From NCBI GenBank assembly GCA_947168365.1, contig CAMVLO010000015.1, forward strand, positions 1 to 64,000: a DNA stretch of 64,000 bases, given 5' to 3'. Origin of the DNA: UBA3824 sp017541145. Its GTDB lineage: Bacteria > Bacteroidota > Bacteroidia > Bacteroidales > UBA3824. The translations under genes and the position numbers were made by a program. Below are positions 18,977-27,770 of this stretch, piece by piece; within the stretch, counting starts at the first letter, position 1; each line of letters starts with the position of its first letter. The notes beneath the pieces are model-generated. The model did no database searches. It saw only the letters and a list, made by a program, of their open reading frames with translations, and was not told the origin of the DNA.

Positions 18977-19585
18977 TTATTGTGCTCCCCAGAACAATTT
19001 GATGTTGTTGTCAGCAAGTTTTGAATCATCAGCTTCGGCAACCTGAACCTTGATACCGAAATGATCCATAAATGCTCTTTCAAACTCATCAATTGTAAAA
19101 GTAGGATCGATATAAACTTCGTCTGATTTGTCAGCAGTTGCGTCTTGACGAACATTAGCCAACAAAAGGTCATCATCAACAAAATGATTCTGAGAATTGT
19201 AAACTCTCAATGTAAAACCGTAAAGTTCTTTGAAAGCCTCTTTCAAAGTTTTTACTTTCATTCTGCCGTCTACTTTCAAAGTTTTGCCGGAAACAAGGAT
19301 TGCGCTGTTGTCTGCAAGAGCAGAATCATCCGCAACTGCTACCTGAACTTTAATAGCAAATGCCTCCATGAAAGCTTTTTCAAATTCGTCAACAGTCCAT
19401 TCTGGGTTAATTTCGCAAGCACCGGTTTTGGTGTTATCGTCTTGACGTACGTTTGCAAGAAGAAGTTCTTCGTCAACAAAATGATTCTGAGTGTTGTATA
19501 CTCTCAATGAAAATCCAAAAGCTTTTTTGAAATTGGCTTTGAGAGTTTTTACTTTCATTCTGCCGTCAACTTTTAATCCTTCCAT
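18977..19585 (-). CDS. Conserved repeat protein: two tandem ~95-residue repeats, each made of two half-repeats
   Basis: 202 residues, no signal peptide. Residues 3-97 and 103-197 are near copies: both contain KVDGRMKVKTLK, FGF-LRVYN-QNHFVD, LLLANVRQD, FE-AFM and KVQVA-ADDS-LADN. Each repeat also splits into two weaker halves with the pattern V-x3-F/L-x3-F-x6-V-x-V...ADN or VDE, so the protein is probably four units of about 47 residues. The function is unknown to me. Related single or double repeats occur as hypothetical proteins in Bacteroidota, as far as I recall. It is monocistronic, with its own strong terminator. Confidence 0.7.
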   Translation of the reverse strand: MEGLKVDGRMKVKTLKANFKKAFGFSLRVYNTQNHFVDEELLLANVRQDDNTKTGACEINPEWTVDEFEKAFMEAFAIKVQVAVADDSALADNSAILVSGKTLKVDGRMKVKTLKEAFKELYGFTLRVYNSQNHFVDDDLLLANVRQDATADKSDEVYIDPTFTIDEFERAFMDHFGIKVQVAEADDSKLADNNIKLFWGAQ

Positions 19586-19671
19586 AATTTAGGTAATTAT
19601 TTTAATTGTTGCGCCTACTCTTTTATGGATTTTCGGCATACTCCGCTTTCCTATTGATTTTAAAACAGGGG

Positions 19672-19702
19672 CAAAATATTAACTATATTTGAAAAAAACA
19701 AA
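19672..19702 (-). promoter_or_regulatory. Probable promoter of the four-repeat protein gene
   Basis: On the minus strand TTTG (19702-19699), a 20-bp spacer, then TATTTTG (19678-19672), one base short of TAnnTTTG. This leaves an 86-nt leader. Confidence 0.4.
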
Positions 19703-19866
19703 TTTTTAACATTAATATTTTAATTTTTTATTTAGATTTTGCTTAATACAAATTCTCAATTCATTATTTTTTAGGATGTTAACATCTTACAAATCCGACT
19801 GTAAAAAAAAAGAAATGCGAAAATTATTTAATATGTTAAAAATTAAACAGTAAAGAGTAAAATATA

Positions 19867-19874
19867 TAATTTTG
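19867..19874 (+). promoter_or_regulatory. -7 box for the EamA transporter gene
   Basis: TAATTTTG matches TAnnTTTG, 26 bp before the ATG. No clear -33 TTTG is visible. Confidence 0.55.
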
Positions 19875-19900
19875 CAGCGATTAAGTATAAGATAATTTCG

Positions 19901-20851
19901 ATGAACACAAAATTAAAAGGAATACTCGCCGGTATCTTTGCAGCAGTATGTTACGGCACCAATCCGCTCGGAGCAAAGTTCATGCTTCAAGACGGTTTAA
20001 ACAACATGTCTACAGTGTTTTACCGTTATGTTTTTGCGGTTCTGATACTCGCTGTAACATTAAAATTTTCAGGTCACAGTTTCAAAATTACAAAACGCGA
20101 ACTCGGAATTACTGCATTTTTAGGATTTTTCTTTTCTCTCTCATCTCTAACACTTTACGCAAGTTTCAGCTACATGGACGCCGGATTAGCCTCTACAATT
20201 TTGTTTTGTTATCCGGTAATGGTAGCAGTAATCATGGTATTGATGTTTCATGAAAAGCTGACTTTCAGCACGATAGCCTCGTTGGGATTGGCGATTTCCG
20301 GAATAATGTTGCTCTCAAAAGGTAACAATTCGAGCACTTTGGGCGTAATACTTGTAATTTTATCGTCGTTAACATACTCTGTGTACATCGTAAGTGTCAA
20401 CAGATTGAAACTAAAACTTGACAATTTGCAACTGACATTTTGGGTTTCAGTGTTCGGACTTATTACAATAGCCTTGGCATCGCTCTTTGGCAGCAACAAT
20501 CACTTGCAACCGCTACCAAGCATTGCATCAACAGGTTGGGCTTTCATGTTGGGACTTGTACCGACAGTTTTGTCATTGATATTCATGAACATCGCGATAA
20601 AAGAAGCGGGATCTACACCGGCGGCAATCATGGGTGCGTTAGAACCAGTAACAGCCGTTATGATCGGACATTTTGTATTCGACGAAGCTTTTACAATAAA
20701 ACTTCTCATCGGAATCATTTTGATTTTAACCGCCGTAATGCTCATCGTACTCAACAATGCCCGCGCCAAAAACTCTCAAAACGAGATTGAACACTCTGAT
20801 AATCAGCCGATTTTAGCAAAACAAACGGTAAAAACGAGGAGAAAAAAATAA
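19901..20851 (+). CDS. EamA/DMT-family inner-membrane transporter
   Basis: 316 residues with ten predicted membrane helices arranged as two EamA halves (about 5-140 and 150-285). The first half opens with GILAGIFAAVCYGTNPLGAK and the second with GVILVILSSLTYSVYIV. A late E-P (GALEPVTAVMIG) sits in the usual place. DMT transporters export amino acids, metabolites or drugs; the substrate is not deducible here. The C-terminal 30 residues are hydrophilic and basic (KTRRKK), probably cytoplasmic. It stands alone between a promoter and a strong terminator. Confidence 0.85.
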   Translation: MNTKLKGILAGIFAAVCYGTNPLGAKFMLQDGLNNMSTVFYRYVFAVLILAVTLKFSGHSFKITKRELGITAFLGFFFSLSSLTLYASFSYMDAGLASTILFCYPVMVAVIMVLMFHEKLTFSTIASLGLAISGIMLLSKGNNSSTLGVILVILSSLTYSVYIVSVNRLKLKLDNLQLTFWVSVFGLITIALASLFGSNNHLQPLPSIASTGWAFMLGLVPTVLSLIFMNIAIKEAGSTPAAIMGALEPVTAVMIGHFVFDEAFTIKLLIGIILILTAVMLIVLNNARAKNSQNEIEHSDNQPILAKQTVKTRRKK

Positions 20852-20887
20852 AAACAATATTTTCATACAGTATAAACAAAAAACATA

Positions 20888-20928
20888 GTAAAACCTCCGC
20901 CGATTTTTTCTACCAACGGAGGTTTTAC
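20888..20928 (+). terminator. Hairpin terminator after the EamA gene
   Basis: A perfect 12-bp stem, GTAAAACCTCCG (20888-20899) with CGGAGGTTTTAC (20917-20928), 17-nt loop. The short T-run is within the stem, and an AT-rich tail follows. Confidence 0.75.
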
Positions 20929-21056
20929 ATCAAATTTTTACAAGTAATTTTTTTCATACTTTTCCAAATATTATCTTTGTAAATAAATTTTCGTAAAAAA
21001 ATACCTGCGAGACCGTTTTTTTATTCCAATTTATGATGTAGGAAAAATAATTTATA

Positions 21057-21064
21057 TATATTTG
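21057..21064 (+). promoter_or_regulatory. -7 box of the SpoIIE phosphatase gene
   Basis: TATATTTG matches TAnnTTTG, 36 bp before the ATG. A second candidate box, TATCTTTG, lies at 20972-20979. Confidence 0.6.
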
Positions 21065-21100
21065 TAAAAAAATCAAATTATTATGCTTTAGATAACAATT

Positions 21101-22939
21101 ATGAAAAAATACTATCCACTACTAAACCATGCCATCAAAGTAATGGTATTATCGACTATAATACTGATTGTAAGTATCATAAGTTACATCACATGGCAAA
21201 ACCACCAACATAAAATTATCTCCAAAATTGCCAAGGAGGAACGAAAGAACATGACCGAAAGGATTTGGAAGGCGAAAACCGAAAACTACCAGTACGCAGT
21301 AAGGTTCAATTCGGCTTGGGACGACCTCAAAGACTTCTGCAACGGGAAAACAAATCCGGATTCGGCATGGCTTGAAGACAATATCGGCTATATGTTGGAT
21401 GCATATTCGGCAGCAATGGTAGGAATCTTCGACAAAAACGGCAAAAAATTATACACAAAAATTGCCGATGATTACCAAAATATTGATTTCTGTTCTCTTA
21501 ACTTTCTTATTCTTTATGACAAATTCTTGGAGAACGGCACAAAAGAGTTTTTCTTACTGAAAGACAGCGTATTGCTTGAATATTTCGGAGGAGCGATAAC
21601 AACCTCAGCGGATAACAATCATCAACTACCGCCGCAAGGATTCTTGATGTTGGTCAGAGCAATTACACCGGAGGTTTTGGAGGATTTCAGAATATCACTC
21701 GGCGCACTTTACACAGGATTCAATAACAACGAAAAAGGCATTGCAACAGATGATAATAACATCGTAATTTTCCAACAATTAAACAATTACACGAATAATC
21801 ACGAGGCCTACATGTGTTCGATTTTTGAAAACGAAGTAGAAAATTTCTTCGACAAAATGATTCCGGTCTTCGGAATTTTTGTACTGATGTGTTTGTTTTC
21901 GGCGGGCGCAACAATACTGTTTATGAAAAAGAAAATCATGAACCCGCTTTCCAAAATTTCAAAATCGTTGAATGAGGCTAACCATAATGAAATTCAAGAA
22001 CTTAAAAACGAGCCAAACGAGTTCGGACAAATTTCGGAAATGCTTGACAAATTCTACCAACAACAGGAAGAAATTGTTATGCAAAACGAAAAGTTGAAAC
22101 AGCAAAGTGAGGAAATTATTGCAATCAACAACGATCTCAACATGCAGAAAAACCGTCTTGCCGAAACCAACAATACTCTCACTGCGTCAATCAGTTACGC
22201 AAGCAGAATACAACGAGCGGCAGTAAGTTTGGAAGAAGATTTGGAAAAACTTTTTCCTGACAGTTTCGTGATTTATATCCCGTGCGACATCGTTTCGGGC
22301 GACTGGTACAGAGTAGCAAACATCAGGGGACAGAAGATAATCGTAGAAGCCGATTGTACAGGTCACGGCGTTCCGGGAGCATTGCTCAGTATGTTGGGAA
22401 TCAGTGCATTAAAAGATATTTTGAGCATAATGGATTCCTCCGGAGAAGAATTATTGCCGGGCGTAATTTTGGACAGAATGCGTAGCACTGTAAAAACCAC
22501 ATTGATAAAAAGTGTAGACGATTCGATGGAGATGAGCGACGGAATGGACATGACAATTGCGGTTTTTAATGAAGACTGTACAGCGATGAAATATGCGTCC
22601 GCAAACCAGTCTCTGCTTGTTTTGCGTGGAGACGAAGTTACAAGACTAAAAGGCGACAGAATGCCGGTGGGTAACTATTCAACGGAAAATAATTTTCAAA
22701 CTTTTGATTTTGAATTGGTTAAAGGCGATAAACTTTTCTTTATGAGTGACGGTTACAAGGACCAGACCAACCCCGATGCCAAGAAATTCAAGGGGAACCG
22801 TCTTGCGAAATGCCTTGTTGAAAACGACTCGCTTTCGATGCCCCGTCTCGGCAAACGCCTAATTGAAATCATAACCGAATGGCGCGGAAATTCATTCCAA
22901 TTGGATGATATTACGATGATTGGAGTTAAGGTGGAATAA
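21101..22939 (+). CDS. Membrane-bound SpoIIE/RsbU-type PP2C serine phosphatase
   Basis: 612 residues. TM1 is about 13-33, an extracytoplasmic sensor region about 40-245, TM2 about 250-275, then a short linker and coiled coil (about 310-365, LKQQSEEIIAINNDLNMQKN). The C-terminal PP2C domain (about 375-612) has metal-ligand motifs DIVSGDW, ADCTGHGVPGALLSMLG, MSDGYKDQ and LDDITMIGV. Such enzymes dephosphorylate anti-anti-sigma or similar partner proteins in response to an external cue. No partner switch genes lie next to it, so the target is unknown. The sensor domain resembles no family I can name. Confidence 0.87.
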   Translation: MKKYYPLLNHAIKVMVLSTIILIVSIISYITWQNHQHKIISKIAKEERKNMTERIWKAKTENYQYAVRFNSAWDDLKDFCNGKTNPDSAWLEDNIGYMLDAYSAAMVGIFDKNGKKLYTKIADDYQNIDFCSLNFLILYDKFLENGTKEFFLLKDSVLLEYFGGAITTSADNNHQLPPQGFLMLVRAITPEVLEDFRISLGALYTGFNNNEKGIATDDNNIVIFQQLNNYTNNHEAYMCSIFENEVENFFDKMIPVFGIFVLMCLFSAGATILFMKKKIMNPLSKISKSLNEANHNEIQELKNEPNEFGQISEMLDKFYQQQEEIVMQNEKLKQQSEEIIAINNDLNMQKNRLAETNNTLTASISYASRIQRAAVSLEEDLEKLFPDSFVIYIPCDIVSGDWYRVANIRGQKIIVEADCTGHGVPGALLSMLGISALKDILSIMDSSGEELLPGVILDRMRSTVKTTLIKSVDDSMEMSDGMDMTIAVFNEDCTAMKYASANQSLLVLRGDEVTRLKGDRMPVGNYSTENNFQTFDFELVKGDKLFFMSDGYKDQTNPDAKKFKGNRLAKCLVENDSLSMPRLGKRLIEIITEWRGNSFQLDDITMIGVKVE

Positions 22940-22976
22940 AAAAATCTCGTCAAAAAAGTTTTTCAGATTTTTTTAT

Positions 22977-22984
22977 TATTTTTG
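22977..22984 (+). promoter_or_regulatory. -7 box of the AAA-ATPase/nuclease gene
   Basis: TATTTTTG matches TAnnTTTG, 23 bp before the ATG. Confidence 0.55.
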
Positions 22985-23007
22985 CAGGAACTAAAATCAC
23001 GGTCATT

Positions 23008-24585
23008 ATGGGAATCTACGTCAATCCAAGCAACGAACTATTTCAAGACGCTCTCAATTCAATGATTTATGTTGACAAATCGTTGATTGTGAGAGAATTG
23101 AATAAACTTTTGAATACCAAAAGCAAGTACATTTGTGTGTCGCGACCGAGACGTTTCGGCAAGTCGATGGCGAAGGCGTTGCTGATGGCTTATTATTCCC
23201 GTGGCTGCAAGTCACACCGTCAGTTCAAGAACTTGAAAATTGCCCAAGAGCCGACTTATAGAAAATTCCTCAACAAATTTAATGTCATTGCGATAGATTG
23301 CGTTGACTACACTACAAACTTGTTCAAGACAGGAGAAGATAGTTTTGTAAACAAGATGACACGAGACATACGCAATGATATGGTCAGTGAGTTTAAAGAC
23401 ATTGATTTTTCGCATTGTACCACTATTGCAGATTGTATAAAACTTGTTTATCAAGCAACCGGTATTAAATTTGTGATTTTAATTGACGAATACGATTTGC
23501 CAATCCGAAGCGAACAGCCGAATGATTTGTTTCAAGAATATCTTGGCTTGTTGCTTTCTTTGTTCAAAAGCGAATCAACAGGTCAGGCTATTGCGCTTGC
23601 ATACATTACGGGCATACTGCCTATTGTCCGCGAAAGGTTGGAAAGCAAACTCAATAATTTTGAGGAATATACTTTCCTTGAACCATTCCAATTTGCCGAA
23701 TTTACTGGTTTTACAGAAGACGAGGTAAAATCTCTTTGTGAGCAACACAATATCAGTTTCAAAGACTGCCTAAAATGGTACGACGGTTATTGTGTCAACG
23801 GCATCCGCATCAGCAACCCTCACGCCATCGTGCAGACCATCTCAAAAAGAACTTTCAAGCCTTTTTGGTCTAACACAGGTACATACGAAACCATTGCGCC
23901 GTATATCAAAGGCAATTATAAGGGCATCAAGGACGACCTTATAAAAATGCTTGCGGGTGGAAGTGTGCCGGTCAACATAACTTCATTTGCCAACTCTCTC
24001 GACGACATCAACACCAAGGACAAATTGTTCACATATATGATGCACACGGGTTTTCTCGCCTATAACCCTGACGAAAAGACCTGTCGTATGCCAAATCTCG
24101 AAACTCAGGATATTTGGGGCAACGCTTTGGAAAATACAGAATCGTTCAAAGTTTTGGGCAAGTTCATCAAAAACTCAGAACGACTTCTCAAAGCAACTCT
24201 TGCAAAGGACGGCGAGACGGTGGCGAAAGCGTTGGAGGAACTTCACGACGATATAACATCTAATCTCATTTACAACCACGAACAATCGTTGCAATCTGCA
24301 ATAGACATCGCCTATATGCACGCAAAAACTTATTACCGCATTTTTAACGAACTTCCGACGGGCAAAGGCGTTGCGGACGTCGTTTTAGTACCGCTTTATC
24401 CTAATTGGCCCGCCGTTATCATCGAACTGAAACGCAAATCGTCCACACTGTCCGCCATCGACCAAATCAGTAAAAAGAATTATTCTGAGCGGCTTGGCGG
24501 TTACAAAGGGCGACTTCTTTTTGTCGGCATCAATTATGACGAAAAGAAACATCACTCCTGCGAGATTGTAGAATGTGAAAAATAA
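23008..24585 (+). CDS. AAA-ATPase-like protein with C-terminal PD-(D/E)XK nuclease-like domain (DUF1703)
   Basis: 525 residues. The N-terminal AAA-ATPase_like domain begins with NPSNELFQDALNSMIYVDKS and has Walker A RPRRFGKSMAKALL (about 48-61) and Walker B FVILIDEYDLP (about 153-163). The C-terminal domain (about 430-525) carries the nuclease pattern ADVVLVP...AVIIELKRK, with Asp, Glu-x-Lys spacing. The family is multi-copy and mobile in gut Bacteroidota and is of unproven function; a role in mobile-element or phage conflict is often suspected. It has its own promoter and terminator and stands next to a region of gene debris, which fits recent acquisition. Confidence 0.85.
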   Translation: MGIYVNPSNELFQDALNSMIYVDKSLIVRELNKLLNTKSKYICVSRPRRFGKSMAKALLMAYYSRGCKSHRQFKNLKIAQEPTYRKFLNKFNVIAIDCVDYTTNLFKTGEDSFVNKMTRDIRNDMVSEFKDIDFSHCTTIADCIKLVYQATGIKFVILIDEYDLPIRSEQPNDLFQEYLGLLLSLFKSESTGQAIALAYITGILPIVRERLESKLNNFEEYTFLEPFQFAEFTGFTEDEVKSLCEQHNISFKDCLKWYDGYCVNGIRISNPHAIVQTISKRTFKPFWSNTGTYETIAPYIKGNYKGIKDDLIKMLAGGSVPVNITSFANSLDDINTKDKLFTYMMHTGFLAYNPDEKTCRMPNLETQDIWGNALENTESFKVLGKFIKNSERLLKATLAKDGETVAKALEELHDDITSNLIYNHEQSLQSAIDIAYMHAKTYYRIFNELPTGKGVADVVLVPLYPNWPAVIIELKRKSSTLSAIDQISKKNYSERLGGYKGRLLFVGINYDEKKHHSCEIVECEK

Positions 24586-24646
24586 TGGAAGGAGTATAAA
24601 ACTTAATATTAGTGTCCGAAAACCGAAAAATTTCGACAAAAAAAAA

Positions 24647-24677
24647 GAGGAAACCGTTTGATTTCCTCATTTTTTTT
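24647..24677. terminator. Terminator after the AAA-ATPase/nuclease gene
   Basis: GAGGAAA (24647-24653) pairs with TTTCCTC (24662-24668), then an A and eight T. The A-run upstream would let it also act on the minus strand. Confidence 0.85.
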
Positions 24678-24713
24678 GATAATTTAGTTTGTGCTTAATT
24701 AATTAAAATTATC

Positions 24714-24788
24714 ATGGGCAAAGATACAAAACATTTCGGGCAGCCGGTGTTTGCACAGGCTATAAATTTTATAAAAAAACAGATGTGA
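24714..24788 (+). pseudogene. Transposase N-terminal stub (IS4/DUF4372-like)
   Basis: A 24-codon frame, MGKDTKHFGQPVFAQAINFI followed by KKQM and a stop. This resembles the conserved beginning of Bacteroidota IS4-type transposases (K-x-x-x-F-x-GQPVF-x-Q). Nothing further of the transposase was found downstream, so only the 5' end of an insertion element remains. Confidence 0.5.
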
Positions 24789-24862
24789 ACGTAAAACAAG
24801 GAACACACGCCGTGCGCAATACAATTTTCATCCGCAGCAACGCATAACAGCAAATTAGAAAT

Positions 24863-24976
24863 ATGCTGATGTATTACATCGATATATACAAACTGATTTA
24901 CAATCCCGAAAAAGAATGGAATAATGTTAACCGAAAACTTTTCGACTCGCAACTCAAAATAATCTTTCCAAAATAA
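24863..24976 (+). pseudogene. Short orphan frame, gene fragment
   Basis: A 37-codon frame with IDIYKLIYNPEKEWNNVN. The stretch YKLIYNPEKEW vaguely recalls the start of Yip1-like membrane proteins, but no membrane segment follows. It lies between the transposase stub and a hairpin, and upstream the same frame is broken by a stop at 24846-24848 (TAA). Probably debris of a deleted gene; the function cannot be told. Confidence 0.25.
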
Positions 24977-24999
24977 CCTTTGTTTTGTCGTAAAAAAAA

Positions 25000-25026
25000 T
25001 AGCCCCTACAATACATTGTAAAGGCT
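25000..25026. repeat. Imperfect hairpin in the debris region
   Basis: TAGCC-CTACAAT pairs with ATTGTA-GGCTA, with small bulges. An A-run on its left makes it a possible minus-strand terminator. Confidence 0.45.
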
Positions 25027-25105
25027 ATATGGAAGTCGTATTTTTTTTATCGGACAGCAATAGTTTATAACTATTTATGCCGCAAATATACAATTTCGTA
25101 CCCGC

Positions 25106-25142
25106 AAAAAAAATCCGATTGCGACTGCAATCGGATTTTTTT
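25106..25142. terminator. Strong bidirectional terminator
   Basis: AATCCGATTGC and GCAATCGGATT flank a GACT loop (stem 25112-25122 / 25127-25137), bounded by A-runs and T-runs on both sides. It would end transcription from the nqrF fragment on the minus strand as well as from the left. Confidence 0.85.
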
Positions 25143-25156
25143 ATTTATGTTTTGGA

Positions 25157-25271
25157 TTAGCCACCAAAATTATCAAATCTGATCATTTCGTCTTCAACAC
25201 CAAGAGAATGGAGAAGGTCGAGAGCGAAGCAATGAAACTTGCGGTGTATTTTACGCTGAGGTTGTCTGCAA
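25157..25271 (-). pseudogene. nqrF: nqrF 3'-end fragment with internal deletion and frameshift
   Basis: Read on the minus strand, the right part encodes ADNLSVKYTASFIA, matching ADSLGVKYTAGFIA of the true NqrF. The left part encodes LDLLHSLGVEDEMIRFDNFG and a stop, identical to the true C-terminus. About 85-90 bp present in the real gene (27840-27930) are missing, which throws the halves out of frame. The fragment keeps the same strand as the intact nqrF 2.5 kb away but is clearly diverged in sequence, so it is an old duplicate or a relic of an earlier copy, not an assembly echo. Confidence 0.85.
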
Positions 25272-25314
25272 AAAAAAAATACATTAATAAATTTTAAAAG
25301 TCCGATTTTTTATT

Positions 25315-25322
25315 TAACTTTG
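25315..25322 (+). promoter_or_regulatory. -7 box of the FISUMP lipoprotein gene
   Basis: TAACTTTG matches TAnnTTTG. It overlaps the upstream in-frame TTG at 25320, so translation cannot begin there and ATG 25347 is the start. Confidence 0.7.
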
Positions 25323-25346
25323 CAGCGTGAATTCACAAAAACGATA

Positions 25347-26312
25347 ATGAAAACTGATAATAAAATTATTATAAACAGATTTGTCATAAAATCATTTGCC
25401 GCAACTATTGCTGTTGCTGCATTTGCGCTTAGTTCTTGCGACAAAGACGAGCCGAAAATTACTGAAAAAAATATAGAGGCAGAAAAAACGTTTGTTGTTA
25501 CTAATGGTAAATATTCTAATCCCGCAGTAATTGACGGCATTACATATCAATATAACCGAAAGGAAAAACTTTCCAAGGCATTTTTTATTGATTATAGCGA
25601 CCCAGAACTTGACACAATGTTTTCTACCGTAAAAGATTATCCATACAATGCAACAGCTAATACTTACAAGGTTATGAAAGTTTGGAGGAAGTCTGAACCC
25701 GGAAAGTATTTTTGGGTAATGATTGAAAATTTCAGATATAAACCCGGAGATAGTTCATACGTTTACAATAATGACGAAGCGAATGCACAAACCTACGGAC
25801 GTTTCTATCATTGGGAAATTGCTAACGAATGTGCGCATAAAATTAAAATGAATCTTCCTCGCAGACGTGCTGACGGAACATATACAACTATTAAATATCC
25901 TACATACGGACATCTTCCGTCAAGACAAGATATTAACGACATAATGGAAGTTACATCTATCGGTCATTTACCAGAAAATGGAACTACAGTTTTTGATTTC
26001 GACTATGAGTGGGGATATTATGACATTTTCTTATCCGGCAGAGAATATTACGACGGAGTTGATGAAAATGCAGCAAATCACACAATGGCAGGTTGTCTTG
26101 ACAATACTGATTTTGAAGCAGATGAATTCGATTTTATTAACAAAACCGTTTTCTTTTGGACAGACGATAATTATAACGGATTTATTTCATATGCACATTA
26201 CCCTTTGGAAATTGACTACTATAACGGAGCATATTCCGCTTTCATAAATGCTCTGCATGCTGACCATTATGGTTTTAGTGTAAGATACGTTTTTGAACCC
26301 AAACAATTATAA
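25347..26312 (+). CDS. Surface lipoprotein with FISUMP-like domain
   Basis: 321 residues from ATG 25347. The N-terminus is a lipoprotein signal: basic start, hydrophobic run, then LSSC with the lipidated Cys at residue 31. The acidic/lysine stretch after it (DKDEP) resembles the Bacteroidota lipoprotein export signal, so surface exposure is likely. The rest has FISUMP (Fibrobacter succinogenes major paralogue) features: a YGRFYHWEIA motif, GHLPSRQDINDIMEV, FFWTDDNYNG, and a closing YGFSVRYV. FISUMP proteins are poorly understood and often expand in fibre-degrading bacteria. The conserved cysteines of the family are partly missing. Confidence 0.68.
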   Translation: MKTDNKIIINRFVIKSFAATIAVAAFALSSCDKDEPKITEKNIEAEKTFVVTNGKYSNPAVIDGITYQYNRKEKLSKAFFIDYSDPELDTMFSTVKDYPYNATANTYKVMKVWRKSEPGKYFWVMIENFRYKPGDSSYVYNNDEANAQTYGRFYHWEIANECAHKIKMNLPRRRADGTYTTIKYPTYGHLPSRQDINDIMEVTSIGHLPENGTTVFDFDYEWGYYDIFLSGREYYDGVDENAANHTMAGCLDNTDFEADEFDFINKTVFFWTDDNYNGFISYAHYPLEIDYYNGAYSAFINALHADHYGFSVRYVFEPKQL

Positions 26313-26363
26313 TATTTTTGCACGAAAAGCATTTTAGTATGTTTTTTGTGCATTTTTTTTATT

Positions 26364-27650
26364 ATGAAAAAAAGTATCATACTTATTTCACTTTTGCCGT
26401 GCATTGCTTTTGCGCAAAAGGAAGATTATAATTGGGCGTTAGGAAATTACATAATAAATTTTGACAGCAATCCACCACAAAAAACGGAAGTTGTTAATCC
26501 TACTAACGCTTATAACTCTTCGTGCATATCCGACCGTAACGGCAATTTGCTTTTCCGTTACGGTGGTAACAAATTGTGGGATATTAATGAAAATCAAATA
26601 TTTACAAATGTTGGTTCATTAATGCATTCCCCCTCGTTGATTCCGTTTCCGTACAACAACGACAAAACGTTATTCTTTTACTCTGTTGTAGGCAAGGGCG
26701 TATATTGTTCTGTAATAAGCAACGAAAATCCCCAAAATATAACCACTCTAAAAACTTTTTCGTCTAAAAACACCAAGTTTATTTTTATTCAGCAAAAAAA
26801 CACTGAAAATATTTGGTTTTTATCGTCGGTGAATAACAAAATAGAAATTTCGTTGATAACAAAAGACGGATTTTCAGAGCCGAAAATTTTAGACATTCCG
26901 TATGATGTTTCTTCTTCTACCGTTTCTTTGGATAATTCCAAAATAATTTTCGGCATAGGAACTGAAAAAAGCGTATTATTTGATTTTGATAGCGAAAACG
27001 GAATTTTGAAAGAGAATTTTCAATTTAACTTATATTCTCAATGCAGTTTTTCCGCATCGGGAAAATACATTTACAACATTGAAAAAAACGACGTAAATTC
27101 TTGTAATATAGTTAGATATAACATAGAATCTGCGACAGACGAACAAACTTTGTTAAACTCAAAGTTTTTAATAAAACAAATTCCGGCAATGTCGGAAACG
27201 ATCCCTAAAATTGCTCCTGATAAAAATATTTATATCAAATTAGGTTTTTCGCTTTATGCTATTTACGATTGTGATACGGAAAATGCACACTGTGAGCCAA
27301 ATGCGATAACTTTTGATAAAATAGTCAGTAATTTCCCCTTTACATTTCATTATAATTTTGACAATCCCTGCCAAAACCCTCCTTCCGCCTCTTTTGACAA
27401 TACTAAAGTCTGCTTCGGCGAACCTTTGAAAATCACCCTTTTCGGCATAGCTCCTTTTGAAATTTTCTACACTTTTAATGGCGAAGAAAAATCCGTCAAA
27501 ACCTCTGAAACCGAATACCTTATGAATAATATCCCCGGAAAATACAAAATCACGAAAGTTTCAGATCAATCCTGCGATTTTATTCCCAATAAAAACGTCG
27601 AATCCGAAATCCTTTCCAAAATAAAACCTCCAAAAATCATCAAGGAATAA
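26364..27650 (+). CDS. Exported protein, probable beta-propeller, function unknown
   Basis: 428 residues from ATG 26364, chosen because a signal peptide (KKSIILISLLPCIAFAQ) follows it at once; an earlier ATG at 26346 would bury it. The middle 300 residues have repeated short strand motifs such as SDRNGNLLFRYGG, FSASGKYIY and APDKNIYI, as in seven-bladed WD40-like propellers. The last 90 residues (PSASFDNTKVCFGEPLKITL...) resemble a PKD/Ig-like domain with KVCFGEP, seen in gliding or secretion-linked Bacteroidota proteins. No type IX secretion tail was recognised; it may end early relative to longer relatives. Confidence 0.6.
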   Translation: MKKSIILISLLPCIAFAQKEDYNWALGNYIINFDSNPPQKTEVVNPTNAYNSSCISDRNGNLLFRYGGNKLWDINENQIFTNVGSLMHSPSLIPFPYNNDKTLFFYSVVGKGVYCSVISNENPQNITTLKTFSSKNTKFIFIQQKNTENIWFLSSVNNKIEISLITKDGFSEPKILDIPYDVSSSTVSLDNSKIIFGIGTEKSVLFDFDSENGILKENFQFNLYSQCSFSASGKYIYNIEKNDVNSCNIVRYNIESATDEQTLLNSKFLIKQIPAMSETIPKIAPDKNIYIKLGFSLYAIYDCDTENAHCEPNAITFDKIVSNFPFTFHYNFDNPCQNPPSASFDNTKVCFGEPLKITLFGIAPFEIFYTFNGEEKSVKTSETEYLMNNIPGKYKITKVSDQSCDFIPNKNVESEILSKIKPPKIIKE

Positions 27651-27716
27651 TCACCTCTTTGTAGTTGTCCTGATCCTTCGTGGAAATTCCATTTACGCCC
27701 ACGCCCCTACAAAACG

Positions 27717-27745
27717 AAATGGGCGTTGCACTGCAACGCCCATTT
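27717..27745. terminator. Bidirectional terminator between the propeller gene and nqrF
   Basis: A perfect 13-bp stem: AAATGGGCGTTGC (27717-27729), ACT loop, GCAACGCCCATTT (27733-27745). It lies between converging genes and can serve both. Confidence 0.8.
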
Positions 27746-27770
27746 GTCTATAATTCTGATTTACAGTTTT

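Larger units (their letters stand above)
19586..19900. other. Divergent intergenic region
   Basis: This AT-rich spacer separates the divergent repeat-protein and EamA genes. It holds their two promoters (listed separately). I see no further gene, repeat or RNA structure in it. Confidence 0.6.

Noticed and set aside
23008..24585. AAA-ATPase/nuclease gene as part of a named defence system
   Set aside because: No partner gene next to it and no known system matches; kept as a family-level call.
25157..25271. nqrF fragment as an assembly duplicate
   Set aside because: It differs from the live gene at many positions, has a deletion and unrelated flanks; an assembly echo would be identical.
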